Source: a bacterium
GTDB taxonomy: Bacteria > Ratteibacteria > UBA8468 > B48-G9 > JAFGKM01
NCBI GenBank assembly: GCA_023230585.1
Contig: JALNXB010000003.1
Location: 1-64,000 of the forward strand
Reading direction: 5' to 3'
DNA length: 64,000 bases
In this document: in pieces, positions 26,280-35,433 of the stretch
How positions within the stretch are numbered: the first letter of the stretch is position 1
How the letters are laid out: each line of letters begins with the position of its first letter
Program-made: the position numbers and the translations under genes
Notes under the pieces: generated by a model
Seen by the model: the letters and a program-made list of their open reading frames with translations, nothing else
Database searches by the model: none
Told to the model about the DNA's origin: nothing

Positions 26280-27575
26280 TCACAATCTCCTTTTATCTAA
26301 TACTCTTTTGGCTTTACCAGTAGAGGTTGGAAGAGTACCAGGCTCAACAAGTTCAATCACAGGGGTTACAAGAACCACTCTTCTCAAATTTTCTCTTAAA
26401 GTTTCTTGCAAATTTTTTAACTGTCTTAACTCACCTTTAAAATAAGTTTTCTGAATTTCAATCTGTATTAATAATATATCTAAACCTTCTTTTCTGTCAA
26501 GAATTATCATATAGTTCTTGTCTACTCCAGGCGTCTCCATCAGTACAGTTTCAATCTGAGAAGGAAAAATATTTACTCCTTTAACTATAAACATATCGTC
26601 GCTTCTACCTTTTATACGAGCTATCCTACGACATACCCGCCCACATTTACATCTACCATTCAAGAATTTTGTTATGTCTTTTGTCCTATAACGAATAATA
26701 GGCATACCTTCTCTTTTGAGAGTGGTTAAAACAAGTTCGCCTTCTTCACCGTCAGGCAAAACCTCCCCGGTGATTGGGTCTATTATTTCTGCTAAATAGT
26801 TATCTTCCCAAAGGTGCATACCGTTTTGATGTTCACATTCAAAAGCAACACCAGGACCGTTCATCTCGGAAAGCCCATAACAGTTATGGACCTTTATATT
26901 AAATATCGTCTCCAGTTTTTTTCTGGTAGCTTCGGAGTATGACTCTGCGCCCATTATAGCTATCTTCAAGTCAAAACTTTTAGCAGGAGATAAACCTTTC
27001 TCTTCGAGAGCGTGCCCTAAATGTAAAAGATAACTTGGGGTGATATGGGCTACTGTTGTTTTAAGGTCTTTTAAAAAACTTATTTGTCTATCTGTATTTC
27101 CTGTGCCTATAGGTATAACCATAGCCCCTATTTTCTCTGCACCATAATGTAGCCCCAGCCCGCCAGTAAAAAGTCCGTAACTCATCATATTTTGAAAGAT
27201 ATCGGTTTTTCTTACCCCTGCAGAATATAATCCCCTTGCAACTAAATCTGCCCAGTTATCAACATCCTTTTTTGTATGAAAAATAAGTGTAGATTTACCC
27301 GTAGTACCTGAAGAAGCGTGCATCCTAACAACATTGTCAAGAGAGGTTGCAAGCATCCCTGAAGGATAACTTTCTCTTAAATCGTCTTTAAAAGTGAAAG
27401 GATATTTTCTAATATCTTCCAATTCAACTATATGAGCATCCAATTTGTGTTTCTTAAAAAAACTTTTGTAATATACAGATTTATTCGCTGTTGAAACAGT
27501 TTTTTTTAATCTTTCCAGTTGAATGTTTTTCAACTCGTCTTCTAATATAATCTCTTCTTTCTCTTTCCAGTACAT
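26280..27575 (-). CDS. paaK: phenylacetate-CoA ligase-like acyl-CoA synthetase (copy A)
   Basis: 431 aa AMP-forming enzyme of the PaaK family. The phosphate loop is HASSGTTGKSTLIF, GLSEMNGPG is the adenylate-binding motif, and PIIRYRTKD, the CKCGRVC metal-knuckle and IKGRSDDMFIVKGVN mark the C-terminal domain hinge. The family activates aryl-acetates (phenylacetate, indoleacetate) with ATP and CoA. AGAAAGGAAAATA precedes the ATG. Co-directional with two Na+ symporters, two ACT proteins and a second PaaK, and near IorAB. It may convert aryl acids to CoA esters or, run in reverse, conserve ATP from arylacetyl-CoA (inference). Confidence 0.88.
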   Translation of the reverse strand: MYWKEKEEIILEDELKNIQLERLKKTVSTANKSVYYKSFFKKHKLDAHIVELEDIRKYPFTFKDDLRESYPSGMLATSLDNVVRMHASSGTTGKSTLIFHTKKDVDNWADLVARGLYSAGVRKTDIFQNMMSYGLFTGGLGLHYGAEKIGAMVIPIGTGNTDRQISFLKDLKTTVAHITPSYLLHLGHALEEKGLSPAKSFDLKIAIMGAESYSEATRKKLETIFNIKVHNCYGLSEMNGPGVAFECEHQNGMHLWEDNYLAEIIDPITGEVLPDGEEGELVLTTLKREGMPIIRYRTKDITKFLNGRCKCGRVCRRIARIKGRSDDMFIVKGVNIFPSQIETVLMETPGVDKNYMIILDRKEGLDILLIQIEIQKTYFKGELRQLKNLQETLRENLRRVVLVTPVIELVEPGTLPTSTGKAKRVLDKRRL

Positions 27576-27640
27576 TATTTTCCTTTCTTTTACATAAATA
27601 TCATAAAAATTATTTGCAATTTAATATATATATCATTCTT

Positions 27641-29155
27641 TCATCTAATAAACATACCTGTTTTACTTTCTTTAATAAGTTTTTTAGATGGTTTAGATGT
27701 AAATAAACTAACAATTACCATTACCAAAATTGATATTAAGAAAGCATAAAAACTAAAATGGAACGGTAGAGGACTCTTAAATTTTGCGTACGCTCCAAAA
27801 ACAAAAGCAAATATATACCCAGTAACCATAGACCATATAGCGCCGTGCTTATTGGCTCTCTTCCAATATAGTCCAAACAATATAGGAACAACAAATGTAG
27901 TTAACATTATTCCTATACCCATCCATATAAGCCACGCCAAAAGTGCAGGCGGGTTAATAGCAAGAAGAAAACTGATTAAGCCAAACACTATAACTGCCAC
28001 CCTGCTTACAACAGTTACTTTTCTATCATTAGCATCTTTTTTGAACAACTGTTTATAAAAATCCCATCCACAACAGGTACCTATAACAAGCAATAACCTA
28101 TCCGTTGTTGACATAACAGCAGCAAGTATGACCACAGCAAAAAAAGCCCAAGTAGCTCGAGGTAAAGCATATTTAATCCCAACAAGAAACGAATCGTCTG
28201 GTTTTTCTATTACAACAAGCCCGTTTTCAACTAGTGTTCTTACTGCCATCCCTGACATTTTAATCAGGTACATTATCATTATATACATAACAAAAACTAA
28301 TAGAGGCGCCCACTTAAAATGTTTTTTATTTTTTACTGCTATAACATTGTTGACTATATGAGGACCTGAACCAAGCCCAAAAGTCAACAAAAAGAAGAAT
28401 GAGATAAGAAACAATGGTGTTGTGAAAGCATAACCAGGAACTGGTGGATGTGCCTGAGGATAAGCAATTTTAAGCATATTAGGGTCTATATTTCCCATTG
28501 TTGTATTTATAGCAGACAACCCTCCTGCACTCTGTATTATAATAGGTGCTACAAGCAGAACTCCAAAAAATATAATGAACCCTTGAAAAAGAGTTGTCCA
28601 GGAGACTGCATATAGCCCGCCAAGCAAAACGTAGATAACAACGATTACAGCCCCTATAAACAATGCTTGAGTTTGAGGAATTCCAAGCAACCATTTTAAA
28701 ACAATGGCTATTGCTGTATATTGCCCGACTAAATATATTAAAGAGGTTGTAAGAACAGCTATAGAAGAGATAGTTCTAACAACTTTAGGGCTTTCAAATC
28801 TGTATGCAAGATAATCTTGAAGGGTAAGAAACTTTTTATCTTTACATACTTCATATAATTTATATCCGTAAAATATTATTGCTACAGCACAAGTGAGTGG
28901 AACAAAAATCTGTTCCCAAAAAGTTGGCCATCCTGCTATATATCCAAGCCCAGAAACACCAAGAAGAGTCATCCCGCTTGTTGTAGAACCAAGTATAAGC
29001 ATAACAAAAAGCCAAAAACCTAAATTTTTTCCTGCCGCTATATAATCTGAAGCAGTTTTAATCTTCTTACTTGAAACCATTCCAATAACAAGCATAAAAA
29101 CAAGGTAAAGAACAACAACAATAATACTTCCTAATCCCATATTTCCACTGTCCAT
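27641..29155 (-). CDS. sodium:solute symporter (SSS family), copy A
   Basis: 504 aa with about 13 hydrophobic segments. The SSS core is recognisable: SDYIAAGKNLGFWLF, then LGSTTSGMTLLGVSG (Na+-site helix 1), VAVLAAVMSTTDRLL-like VVILAAVMSTTDRLL (helix with Na2-site Ser/Thr), and FGLYWKRANKHGAIWSM. I chose ATG at 29155: GGAGG stands five bases upstream, whereas the in-frame TTG at 29167 overlaps that ribosome-binding site. It lies 16 bp after a 32-aa membrane peptide gene. Probably imports a carboxylate using the Na+ gradient. Confidence 0.88.
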   Translation of the reverse strand: MDSGNMGLGSIIVVVLYLVFMLVIGMVSSKKIKTASDYIAAGKNLGFWLFVMLILGSTTSGMTLLGVSGLGYIAGWPTFWEQIFVPLTCAVAIIFYGYKLYEVCKDKKFLTLQDYLAYRFESPKVVRTISSIAVLTTSLIYLVGQYTAIAIVLKWLLGIPQTQALFIGAVIVVIYVLLGGLYAVSWTTLFQGFIIFFGVLLVAPIIIQSAGGLSAINTTMGNIDPNMLKIAYPQAHPPVPGYAFTTPLFLISFFFLLTFGLGSGPHIVNNVIAVKNKKHFKWAPLLVFVMYIMIMYLIKMSGMAVRTLVENGLVVIEKPDDSFLVGIKYALPRATWAFFAVVILAAVMSTTDRLLLVIGTCCGWDFYKQLFKKDANDRKVTVVSRVAVIVFGLISFLLAINPPALLAWLIWMGIGIMLTTFVVPILFGLYWKRANKHGAIWSMVTGYIFAFVFGAYAKFKSPLPFHFSFYAFLISILVMVIVSLFTSKPSKKLIKESKTGMFIR

Positions 29156-29171
29156 AAATTCCTCCAAATCT

Positions 29172-29270
29172 TTATTTAAATGTTAGAGCCCACCAGAGAA
29201 GCCAAACTATACCCGCTAACGGTAATACCAAAAAAAACATAAGAAAAGTCGATAAAGGCAAATTAAACAT
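29172..29270 (-). CDS. 32-aa single-pass membrane peptide coupled to the symporters (copy A)
   Basis: A short reading frame with GGAGGGAAAA directly before its ATG. The peptide has one hydrophobic helix of about 20 residues (STFLMFFLVLPLAGIVWLLW) and a short polar tail. Its start overlaps the end of the frameshifted symporter by 8 nt and it ends 16 bp before the start of the intact symporter. A peptide of the same size and layout sits before the other symporter (30814-30915). Small accessory peptides are known beside some sodium symporters (for example MetS with MetP), so a role as symporter subunit is likely but inferred. Confidence 0.75.
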   Translation of the reverse strand: MFNLPLSTFLMFFLVLPLAGIVWLLWWALTFK

Positions 29271-30821
29271 TTTTCCCTCCAAATAGTTTCTTCAATGTTT
29301 CTTCAGAAACAGGTTTTGTCAATAAACTTACAACAAAATATACTACACCACAACCAATAAGAACTATAAACTCCAAAGTACCCATACCTATTTTATTTTG
29401 TGTTACAAATATACTACCAATTAAGGTTGAAACAACTCCATAAACCATACAAGCTATAGCCCCAGCAGCAGTAGCTCGTTTCCAATAAAATGAGACCGCT
29501 GTACAAAAGATAAAAATACCTCCCAACCCAATAGAAGCGTATCCCATAAATACGGCAAGTAAGGTGGAGTATTCTTAAATGCCCAGTAAAAAGGAATGAA
29601 AAGGAAAATACCTATAAACACTTTTGTCAGTTTTAATAAAGTGCTGGAAGATGTTTGAGGACGCCAAATATATATAATATCCCTTGTAACATTTCCTGCC
29701 ATAACCATTATCATAGCAGAAAGAGTAGAAAGAGCAGCCGCAAAAACGCCTGTTACATATAAAATCGTTAAAGGTTTTCCTCCTGCAACCATAGCAAGAA
29801 ATGGAGCAGCAAGGTCCCCTTTCCAGGGGTTAATATTCAGCAACTCTTGACCAAAAACAGCTCTGCTACATAAACCTGTTATAGCATTAAGAAATATTGG
29901 AGGTCCAGCTACAAGAAAAACCATAAGGGTTACAAGAAAGAAATCTTTCTTATTCAATTTCTTCATACCTACAAATCTTGCCACATTATGGGGGAACCCG
30001 GTAGCCATAGTCAAAAATATAAAAAGAGTAGCGAGAACTCCAACAGGGCTTGAAAATAGTTGAGCATTACCTACCTTTGGCAAATCGTCTCTAATTAGAT
30101 TAATAAGAGCTGGGTTTTCTGCTGCAAGTTTCATATTTAAAGCAGTCGGTCCCCCAACAAAAATAAGGGATACTATCCCAAGCGCAAAACAGGCAATTCC
30201 AAGTATAGCTCCCTGTATAGCAAGAGACCATTGTGTGCCAGTATAACCTCCAACCACCATATATATAAAAACTACAACACCTGATATTAGAAGACACCAT
30301 AACGCAGGAAGTTTTGTCACAGCATACCATATAGTTGCACCAGCTTTAAACTGACCAACCGCGTAAAGAATCATAAAAAATATCATAATAAGAGCTGAAA
30401 GGGATTGCACCACTTTGCTGTCAAATCTTATGCAGAGCGCTTCAGAAACAGTTTTTGCCCCAAATTTCTGAGAATACATCTGCATTTTTTCCCCTGTAAA
30501 AAAAAGGCAAGGCATAATACCTACAATTGTCCATATACCTGCAAACCACATACCAGACCAACCAAAAGAATAAGTTATTCCCATCATTCCAAGAGCAGCC
30601 CACCCGCTTAACCAGGTTGCTCCAAGAGCAAGTCCGGTCACAATAGGACCTATATCATTATGTCCTGACAAGAAAGATTCAAAAGATTTGGCCTGTTTTC
30701 TACTTAAAAATCCAACAGTAATACATACCAGCAACATTAAGCCAATACCGACAATTGCCCATAACGCATACGATTTATCAGGAGCAAGAAGGGTTTTTAC
30801 TATATTGCTTGCCTCAATCAT
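29263..30821 (-). pseudogene. sodium:solute symporter (SSS family), copy B, with frameshift
   Basis: Two overlapping reading frames together make one SSS protein of about 516 aa. The first (30821 down to about 29553) runs from FESFLSGHNDIGPIVTGLAL through ATWLSGWAALG to KNTPPYLPYL. The second (from about 29547 to 29263) continues with MGYASIGLGGIFIF, SFYWKRATAAGAIA and the C-terminus. The join needs one extra base near 29548-29556; the site has no homopolymer and no recognised slippery heptamer. Either a real inactivating deletion or an assembly error. AAGGGGGTGG precedes the ATG, which overlaps the 33-aa peptide gene by 8 nt. Confidence 0.8.
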
Positions 30822-30915
30822 TTTTCCACCCCCTTATCCTTAAAATCAGCCCAACAATTGTGAATACTGTGCTTAATACAACAACAATCCACCATGTTGC
30901 CCAATTTTTGTCCAT
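30814..30915 (-). CDS. 33-aa single-pass membrane peptide coupled to the symporter (copy B)
   Basis: AAAGGAGATAT precedes the ATG at ideal spacing. The peptide begins MDKNWATWW, has one helix (IVVVLSTVFTIVGLIL) and a basic tail (RIRGWKND), predicting a cytoplasmic C-terminus. Its stop codon lies inside the first codons of the symporter (8-nt overlap), so the two are translationally coupled. It does not resemble copy A residue by residue but has the same length, topology and position. Probably a symporter accessory subunit (inference). Confidence 0.78.
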   Translation of the reverse strand: MDKNWATWWIVVVLSTVFTIVGLILRIRGWKND

Positions 30916-30981
30916 ATATCTCCTTTGTCCCGTTTGTTACGAAAGTTTTAAGAAAAAACGTCACAAGGTGTAATTAGTTTA

Positions 30982-31413
30982 TTATATTCTTTCTATATCC
31001 TCTCTTTCAAGAAGTTTTATGTTTTCTTCTCTTAATACTGTCGCAGCTTTTTCTGGTTCCTCCACCCTTACCACTACCAGAGCTTTGTCTCCTGATTTTT
31101 CTACAAATGCGTATATATATTCCACATTAACAGAGTTGCTCTCGAGAGGTTCTATTATAGCCAGAAGACCGCCAGGTTTATCTATAACTTCCGCAACAAT
31201 CACAGGAGTAAGGTTTACAGAGATATTTTCATCTTTAAGAATTTCAACGGCTTTTTCTGTCTCTTGCACAATGAGTCTTAACATACCGTAATCTGATTTT
31301 TCAGCCAACGACATGGCTCTTATATTGATTTTATTTTTACTTAAAACAGCCAAAACTTCTTTAAGTCTACCCAACCTGTTTTCAAGAAAAACAGAGAGTT
31401 GCATAATAAACAT
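30982..31413 (-). CDS. tandem ACT-domain regulatory protein (copy B)
   Basis: 143 aa with two ACT domains (QLSVFLENRLGRLKEVLAVL near the start; VIVAEVIDKPGGLLAIIEPL from about residue 69). I chose ATG at 31413, eight bases after AGGAGGAGG; a GTG at 31422 lies inside the ribosome-binding region, and another ATG is at 31404. It pairs with the upstream phenylacetate-CoA ligase-like gene as copy A does with its ligase. Likely aromatic-acid or amino-acid sensor. Confidence 0.84.
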   Translation of the reverse strand: MFIMQLSVFLENRLGRLKEVLAVLSKNKINIRAMSLAEKSDYGMLRLIVQETEKAVEILKDENISVNLTPVIVAEVIDKPGGLLAIIEPLESNSVNVEYIYAFVEKSGDKALVVVRVEEPEKAATVLREENIKLLEREDIERI

Positions 31414-31469
31414 ATTCTTCACCTCCTCCTATTGCTCATATTTTAAGGTGTTTGAAAGATTTTTGTTTT

Positions 31470-32768
31470 TTATCTTTTATCTATAACTCTTTTGGCTTTA
31501 CCTTCACTTCTTTGGATACTTTTTGGCTCTACAAGTTTAACTTTAACAGATATCCCGAGAGCACTTTCTATTTCTGAAACCATTTTTATTTCTAACGTCT
31601 CTAATTTTTTGATTTTATCAGAAAAAATATTTTCATTCATTTCTACCTGAACTTCCATTTTATCAAGGTACCTTTCTTTTGTTATAATAAGTTGATAATG
31701 GGGCGCAACTTCTGGCATATTCATTAAAACTGTTTCTATTTGAGATGGAAAAATATTGACCCCTCTTATAATCAACATATCATCAATCCTACCTTTAATT
31801 TTACTTATCCTTGGCATTGTTCTACCGCAATGAGTACACGGTTGGTTAGTCAAAGTAACAATATCTCCTGTTCTGTATCGTATCAACGGTAGAGCTTCTT
31901 TAGTAAGTGTTGTTATAACCAATTCTCCTTCTTCATCTTCTTCAAGAACCTGCCCTGTTGAAGGGTCGATAATTTCTGGATAAAAATGGTCTGCCCATAT
32001 ATGTAAACCTTCTTTACCTGCACACTCCATAGCAACGCCAGGACCTATAATTTCTGATAAACCGTATATATCGAGAGCCGTTATATTCCATTCTTTTTCT
32101 ATCTGTTCTCTCATCCCTTCTGTCCAAGGTTCAGCACCTAAAATACCAACCTTAAGTTTAGTAGTAAAAGGGTTGAAACCGTATGCTCTCGCTTCTTCTG
32201 CCATAAAAAGCGAATATGAAGGAGTACAGGTTAAAGCCGTGCTACCAAAATCTTTCATTACAGCAAGTTGCCTTTTTGTGCCACCAGCAGAAATAGGTAT
32301 TACTGTTGCACCCAGTTCAAGTGCCCCGTAATGGACTCCCAACCCGCCGGTGAAAAGACCGTATCCATAGGCGTTTTGTATTATATCGCCATTCCCAATA
32401 TTGGCACAAACAAGAGACCTTGCCATAACCTCTGACCAGAGTTTAATATCTCTCTGAGTATACCCTACAACAGTCATTTTACCAGTTGTACCCGTTGAAG
32501 CGTGTATTTCAAAAACTTCTCCCATAGGCACAGCAAAAAGAGAAAACGGGTAATGGTCTCTCAGCGTTGATTTGAGCGTAAAAGGTAAATATTGTAAATC
32601 TGAAAGACAAGAAAACTTTGAAATGTTTATCTTCTTTTCATCAAAAGATTTACTATAAAATGGCACCTTTTCTGAAACGTACTTAACAACATCTTTTAGT
32701 CTCTCAATTTGTATTGCTTTTAATTGAGCAGAAGCAGCAATCTCAATATCTTTGTTAAAATAGTTCAT
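31470..32768 (-). CDS. paaK: phenylacetate-CoA ligase-like acyl-CoA synthetase (copy B)
   Basis: 432 aa PaaK-family enzyme: [15 protein letters not shown] phosphate loop, [25 protein letters not shown], the [10 protein letters not shown] metal-knuckle and [16 protein letters not shown] chose ATG at 32768, preceded by AGGAGAAGGT; an in-frame start at 32795 would lie inside the promoter -10 box. It is the first gene of the minus-strand cluster running down to the ACT gene at 25851. It shares clear but incomplete similarity with copy A, so the two probably take different aryl acids. Confidence 0.88.
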   Translation of the reverse strand: MNYFNKDIEIAASAQLKAIQIERLKDVVKYVSEKVPFYSKSFDEKKINISKFSCLSDLQYLPFTLKSTLRDHYPFSLFAVPMGEVFEIHASTGTTGKMTVVGYTQRDIKLWSEVMARSLVCANIGNGDIIQNAYGYGLFTGGLGVHYGALELGATVIPISAGGTKRQLAVMKDFGSTALTCTPSYSLFMAEEARAYGFNPFTTKLKVGILGAEPWTEGMREQIEKEWNITALDIYGLSEIIGPGVAMECAGKEGLHIWADHFYPEIIDPSTGQVLEEDEEGELVITTLTKEALPLIRYRTGDIVTLTNQPCTHCGRTMPRISKIKGRIDDMLIIRGVNIFPSQIETVLMNMPEVAPHYQLIITKERYLDKMEVQVEMNENIFSDKIKKLETLEIKMVSEIESALGISVKVKLVEPKSIQRSEGKAKRVIDKR

Positions 32769-32794
32769 ACCTTCTCCTATAATATTTCTTTGCA

Positions 32795-32800
32795 ATTATA
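32795..32800 (-). promoter_or_regulatory. -10 box upstream of the ligase/symporter cluster
   Basis: TATAAT on the minus strand, 27 bp before the ATG at 32768. No convincing -35 hexamer is visible in the AT-rich upstream sequence. Confidence 0.4.
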
Positions 32801-33006
32801 CCAATATTATCTTATAATAATCTATTATTTATCCTTATAATTTAGACTCTACTTGCTTTTTTGTCAAATATTCCTTCCTTACTTTAAAAGGAAAACAGGA
32901 ATCCCCCTTAAACAGGTACGGTTAAGTTTGCAAACAATAGTGGAGAGTAGAAAAGAGGGTATAAAAGAGTGGAAATAGCAATAATTGTAATAAGGAAATA
33001 AAAGAT

Positions 33007-34788
33007 ATGACTAAAAAATATTTACTTGGAAATGATGCTATTGCGTATGGTTTAATTGAAGGTGGAGTAGAAGGTGTCTTTGGATACCCAGGAACTCCTT
33101 CATCTGAAATAACACAAAAACTTATTGAACTTTCGAAAGAATATAGGTTTTATGCAGAGTGGTCCGTGAACGAAAAGGTTGCTTATGAAAACGCCTACGG
33201 CGCTTCTTTGACAGGCAAAAGAACGGTTGTTATTATGAAGCACGTTGGCTTAAATGTTGCTTCAGACGCTTTTATGACATCCGCATACACAGGAGTAGAG
33301 GGAGGGTTTGTTATAATTGTAGCAGACGATCCTTTTGCTCACTCTTCACAAAATGAACAAGATTCCCGCAGGTACGCTATATTTGGTAAAGTTCCTTACT
33401 TTGAGCCGTCTTCAATACAGGAAGCTAAAGATATATCCACATTTGCTTTCTCTTTCTCAGAAAAGATTGGGCTACCTGTCATTATAAGAAGCGTAACAAG
33501 AATATCTCATGGTAAATCGGATGTGATATTAGGGAATATCAATAAGAACTACTCTAAAACTTCTTTCAAAAAAAATCCTGAAAAGTTTGTTATGGTCCCT
33601 GCCAATGCAAGGACTGCACTAAAAAAACTTAATGAGAAACAAGAATATATTAAAACAGAGATAGAGAAATTGCCTTTCAATTCAGAAGAGAAAGGGGATG
33701 CAACAGGAATAATAGTTTCAGGTATTTCTTACCAATATGTGAAAGAAATAAAAGAAAAACATAACCTATCTTTCTCGCTTCTAAAAATATCTTCATACCC
33801 CATACCAGATAAACAAATAACCAGTTTTATCAAAGATAAAAAAGAAGTTATAGTTTTTGAAGAAGGAGAACCTGTCATTGAAGAAAATATTTATATTATC
33901 GCAAAAAAATATGGTTCAAATATCCTTATAAAAGGTAAGTTAGAAGGAACTCTCCCCATAGAAGGAGAATATTCTCTTGAATTGGTTGAAAAAACTCTTG
34001 TTGGTCAAAACATCCACACCTCAAACCTAACATCAAAATCTCAACCTTTGCCAGTAAGAGCCCCTGTGTTGTGCCCAGGATGTCCGCATATAGGGTCTTT
34101 CCATATACTTAAAAAAGTCTTTGGAAAAGATTCTATCTTTCCTGGTGACATAGGATGTTACACTCTTGGTGTACAGTTGGGAACTATTGATACTTGTCTA
34201 TGTATGGGGGCAGGAATAAGTATGGGGACAGGAATATCAAGATTTGAAAAGGATAGACCTGTTATATCAATAATAGGTGATTCTACCTTTTTTCATTCAG
34301 GTTTAACTGGACTTATAAACGCTTGCTATAATAAAGCAGACCAGATTGTGGCTATTTTAGATAACAGAACAACTGCAATGACTGGTCACCAACCTCATCC
34401 AGGAACAGGAGAAACAGCTATAGGTGAACCTACAATCAATATCAATCTTGAACAGTTAATTCTTGCAATGGGTATTGAGAAGGTTATAACAGTTGACCCT
34501 TATTTCATTAAAGAATCTATTGAAAAATTAAAAAACTTCAAAGACTATAAAGGGGTTAGGGTAATTATTTTTAAGAGAAATTGTATTTTCGTAGGTAAAC
34601 AACCTAAAAAACAGTTTTTTGTTGATAAGAACAAATGTACTGGGTGTAAACTATGTTTGCAACTTAAATGCCCTGCTATTATTTTTAAGGATGGGAAAGC
34701 AGAGATAACCAACCAATGTAGTGGTTGCGGGATATGTGTAGAAATATGTCCTTTTAACTCCATAGAGGAAATTAAAGATGGAAACTAA
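33007..34788 (+). CDS. iorA: indolepyruvate:ferredoxin oxidoreductase alpha subunit
   Basis: 593 aa, typical IorA length. The N-terminal pyruvate-ferredoxin-oxidoreductase-like domain has GYPGTPSSE; the thiamine-diphosphate domain has CPGCPHIGSFH, GDIGCYTLG and GDSTFFHSG; the C-terminus carries two cluster motifs CTGCKLCLQLKCP and CSGCGICVEICP. With IorB it oxidatively decarboxylates aryl-pyruvates to arylacetyl-CoA, reducing ferredoxin. This is an oxygen-sensitive enzyme of amino-acid-fermenting anaerobes. It overlaps iorB by 11 nt and is divergent from the paaK/symporter cluster, whose ligases act on the same arylacetyl-CoA pool. Confidence 0.93.
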   Translation: MTKKYLLGNDAIAYGLIEGGVEGVFGYPGTPSSEITQKLIELSKEYRFYAEWSVNEKVAYENAYGASLTGKRTVVIMKHVGLNVASDAFMTSAYTGVEGGFVIIVADDPFAHSSQNEQDSRRYAIFGKVPYFEPSSIQEAKDISTFAFSFSEKIGLPVIIRSVTRISHGKSDVILGNINKNYSKTSFKKNPEKFVMVPANARTALKKLNEKQEYIKTEIEKLPFNSEEKGDATGIIVSGISYQYVKEIKEKHNLSFSLLKISSYPIPDKQITSFIKDKKEVIVFEEGEPVIEENIYIIAKKYGSNILIKGKLEGTLPIEGEYSLELVEKTLVGQNIHTSNLTSKSQPLPVRAPVLCPGCPHIGSFHILKKVFGKDSIFPGDIGCYTLGVQLGTIDTCLCMGAGISMGTGISRFEKDRPVISIIGDSTFFHSGLTGLINACYNKADQIVAILDNRTTAMTGHQPHPGTGETAIGEPTININLEQLILAMGIEKVITVDPYFIKESIEKLKNFKDYKGVRVIIFKRNCIFVGKQPKKQFFVDKNKCTGCKLCLQLKCPAIIFKDGKAEITNQCSGCGICVEICPFNSIEEIKDGN

Positions 34789-35350
34789 AAATAGGTGCGA
34801 TATTTTAATATCAGGAGTTGGGGGTCAAGGTATTCTTTTATGTTCAGATATACTTGGGGAGGCTTCTATTTATGAAAACCTTCCAGTAAAAGGTGCTGAA
34901 GTTCATGGTATGGCACAAAGAGGCGGTTCAGTTGAAGCTCACGTGCGTATAGGTTGTTCTTATGGACCTATGATACCTCTTGGTAAAGCAGATATACTAT
35001 TAGCAATGGAACCTCTTGAAGGTGCAAGGTATTCTTACTATTTGAAAGAAGGTGGGTTTGCAGTAGTAAATACTAGAAGAATCCCTCTGCTCGGAGAAGA
35101 GTATGATATTGAAAAGACGCTCTCAATTATAAGAGAAAAAACATCAGATATTATAGCAGGGGATTTTTTTAACTCAGTTCAGAAGGTATCTTCCGGTAAA
35201 GCATTAAACATTTTTATGTTAGGTATAGCGTCATCTAAAATACCACTCAAAAAAGAGTCTTTACTGTTAGCAATAGAAAAGAACGTAAAAGAAAAATTTG
35301 TTCAGATGAACCTAATGGCTTTTGAGGAAGGAATTAAAATAGGTACCTAA
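34778..35350 (+). CDS. iorB: indolepyruvate:ferredoxin oxidoreductase beta subunit
   Basis: 190 aa with the gamma-type oxidoreductase domain: SGVGGQGILLCSDILGEA at the N-terminus, then GAEVHGMAQRGGSVEAHVR and the ILLAMEPLEGAR signature. It overlaps iorA by 11 nt, giving a stoichiometric IorAB complex. No other genes follow on this strand, and I see no strong terminator in the 83 bp before the convergent SGNH gene. Confidence 0.92.
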   Translation: METKNRCDILISGVGGQGILLCSDILGEASIYENLPVKGAEVHGMAQRGGSVEAHVRIGCSYGPMIPLGKADILLAMEPLEGARYSYYLKEGGFAVVNTRRIPLLGEEYDIEKTLSIIREKTSDIIAGDFFNSVQKVSSGKALNIFMLGIASSKIPLKKESLLLAIEKNVKEKFVQMNLMAFEEGIKIGT

Positions 35351-35433
35351 AACCTATCCTGCTATTGTGGCAACATAAAAAAGAGAAATTCTCTCCAACT
35401 TAACACAAGTTGCTAACCCTTGATTAGAGCAAG

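Noticed and set aside
29545..29560. Programmed ribosomal frameshift in symporter B
   Set aside because: No slippery heptamer, no run of identical bases and no evident downstream structure.
30100..30330. Cysteine- and tryptophan-rich frame inside symporter B
   Set aside because: It is an out-of-frame shadow of a membrane protein gene.
35351..35433. Bidirectional terminator between iorB and the SGNH gene
   Set aside because: GAGAAATTCTC is too short a stem and lacks a T-run; other pairings are weak.
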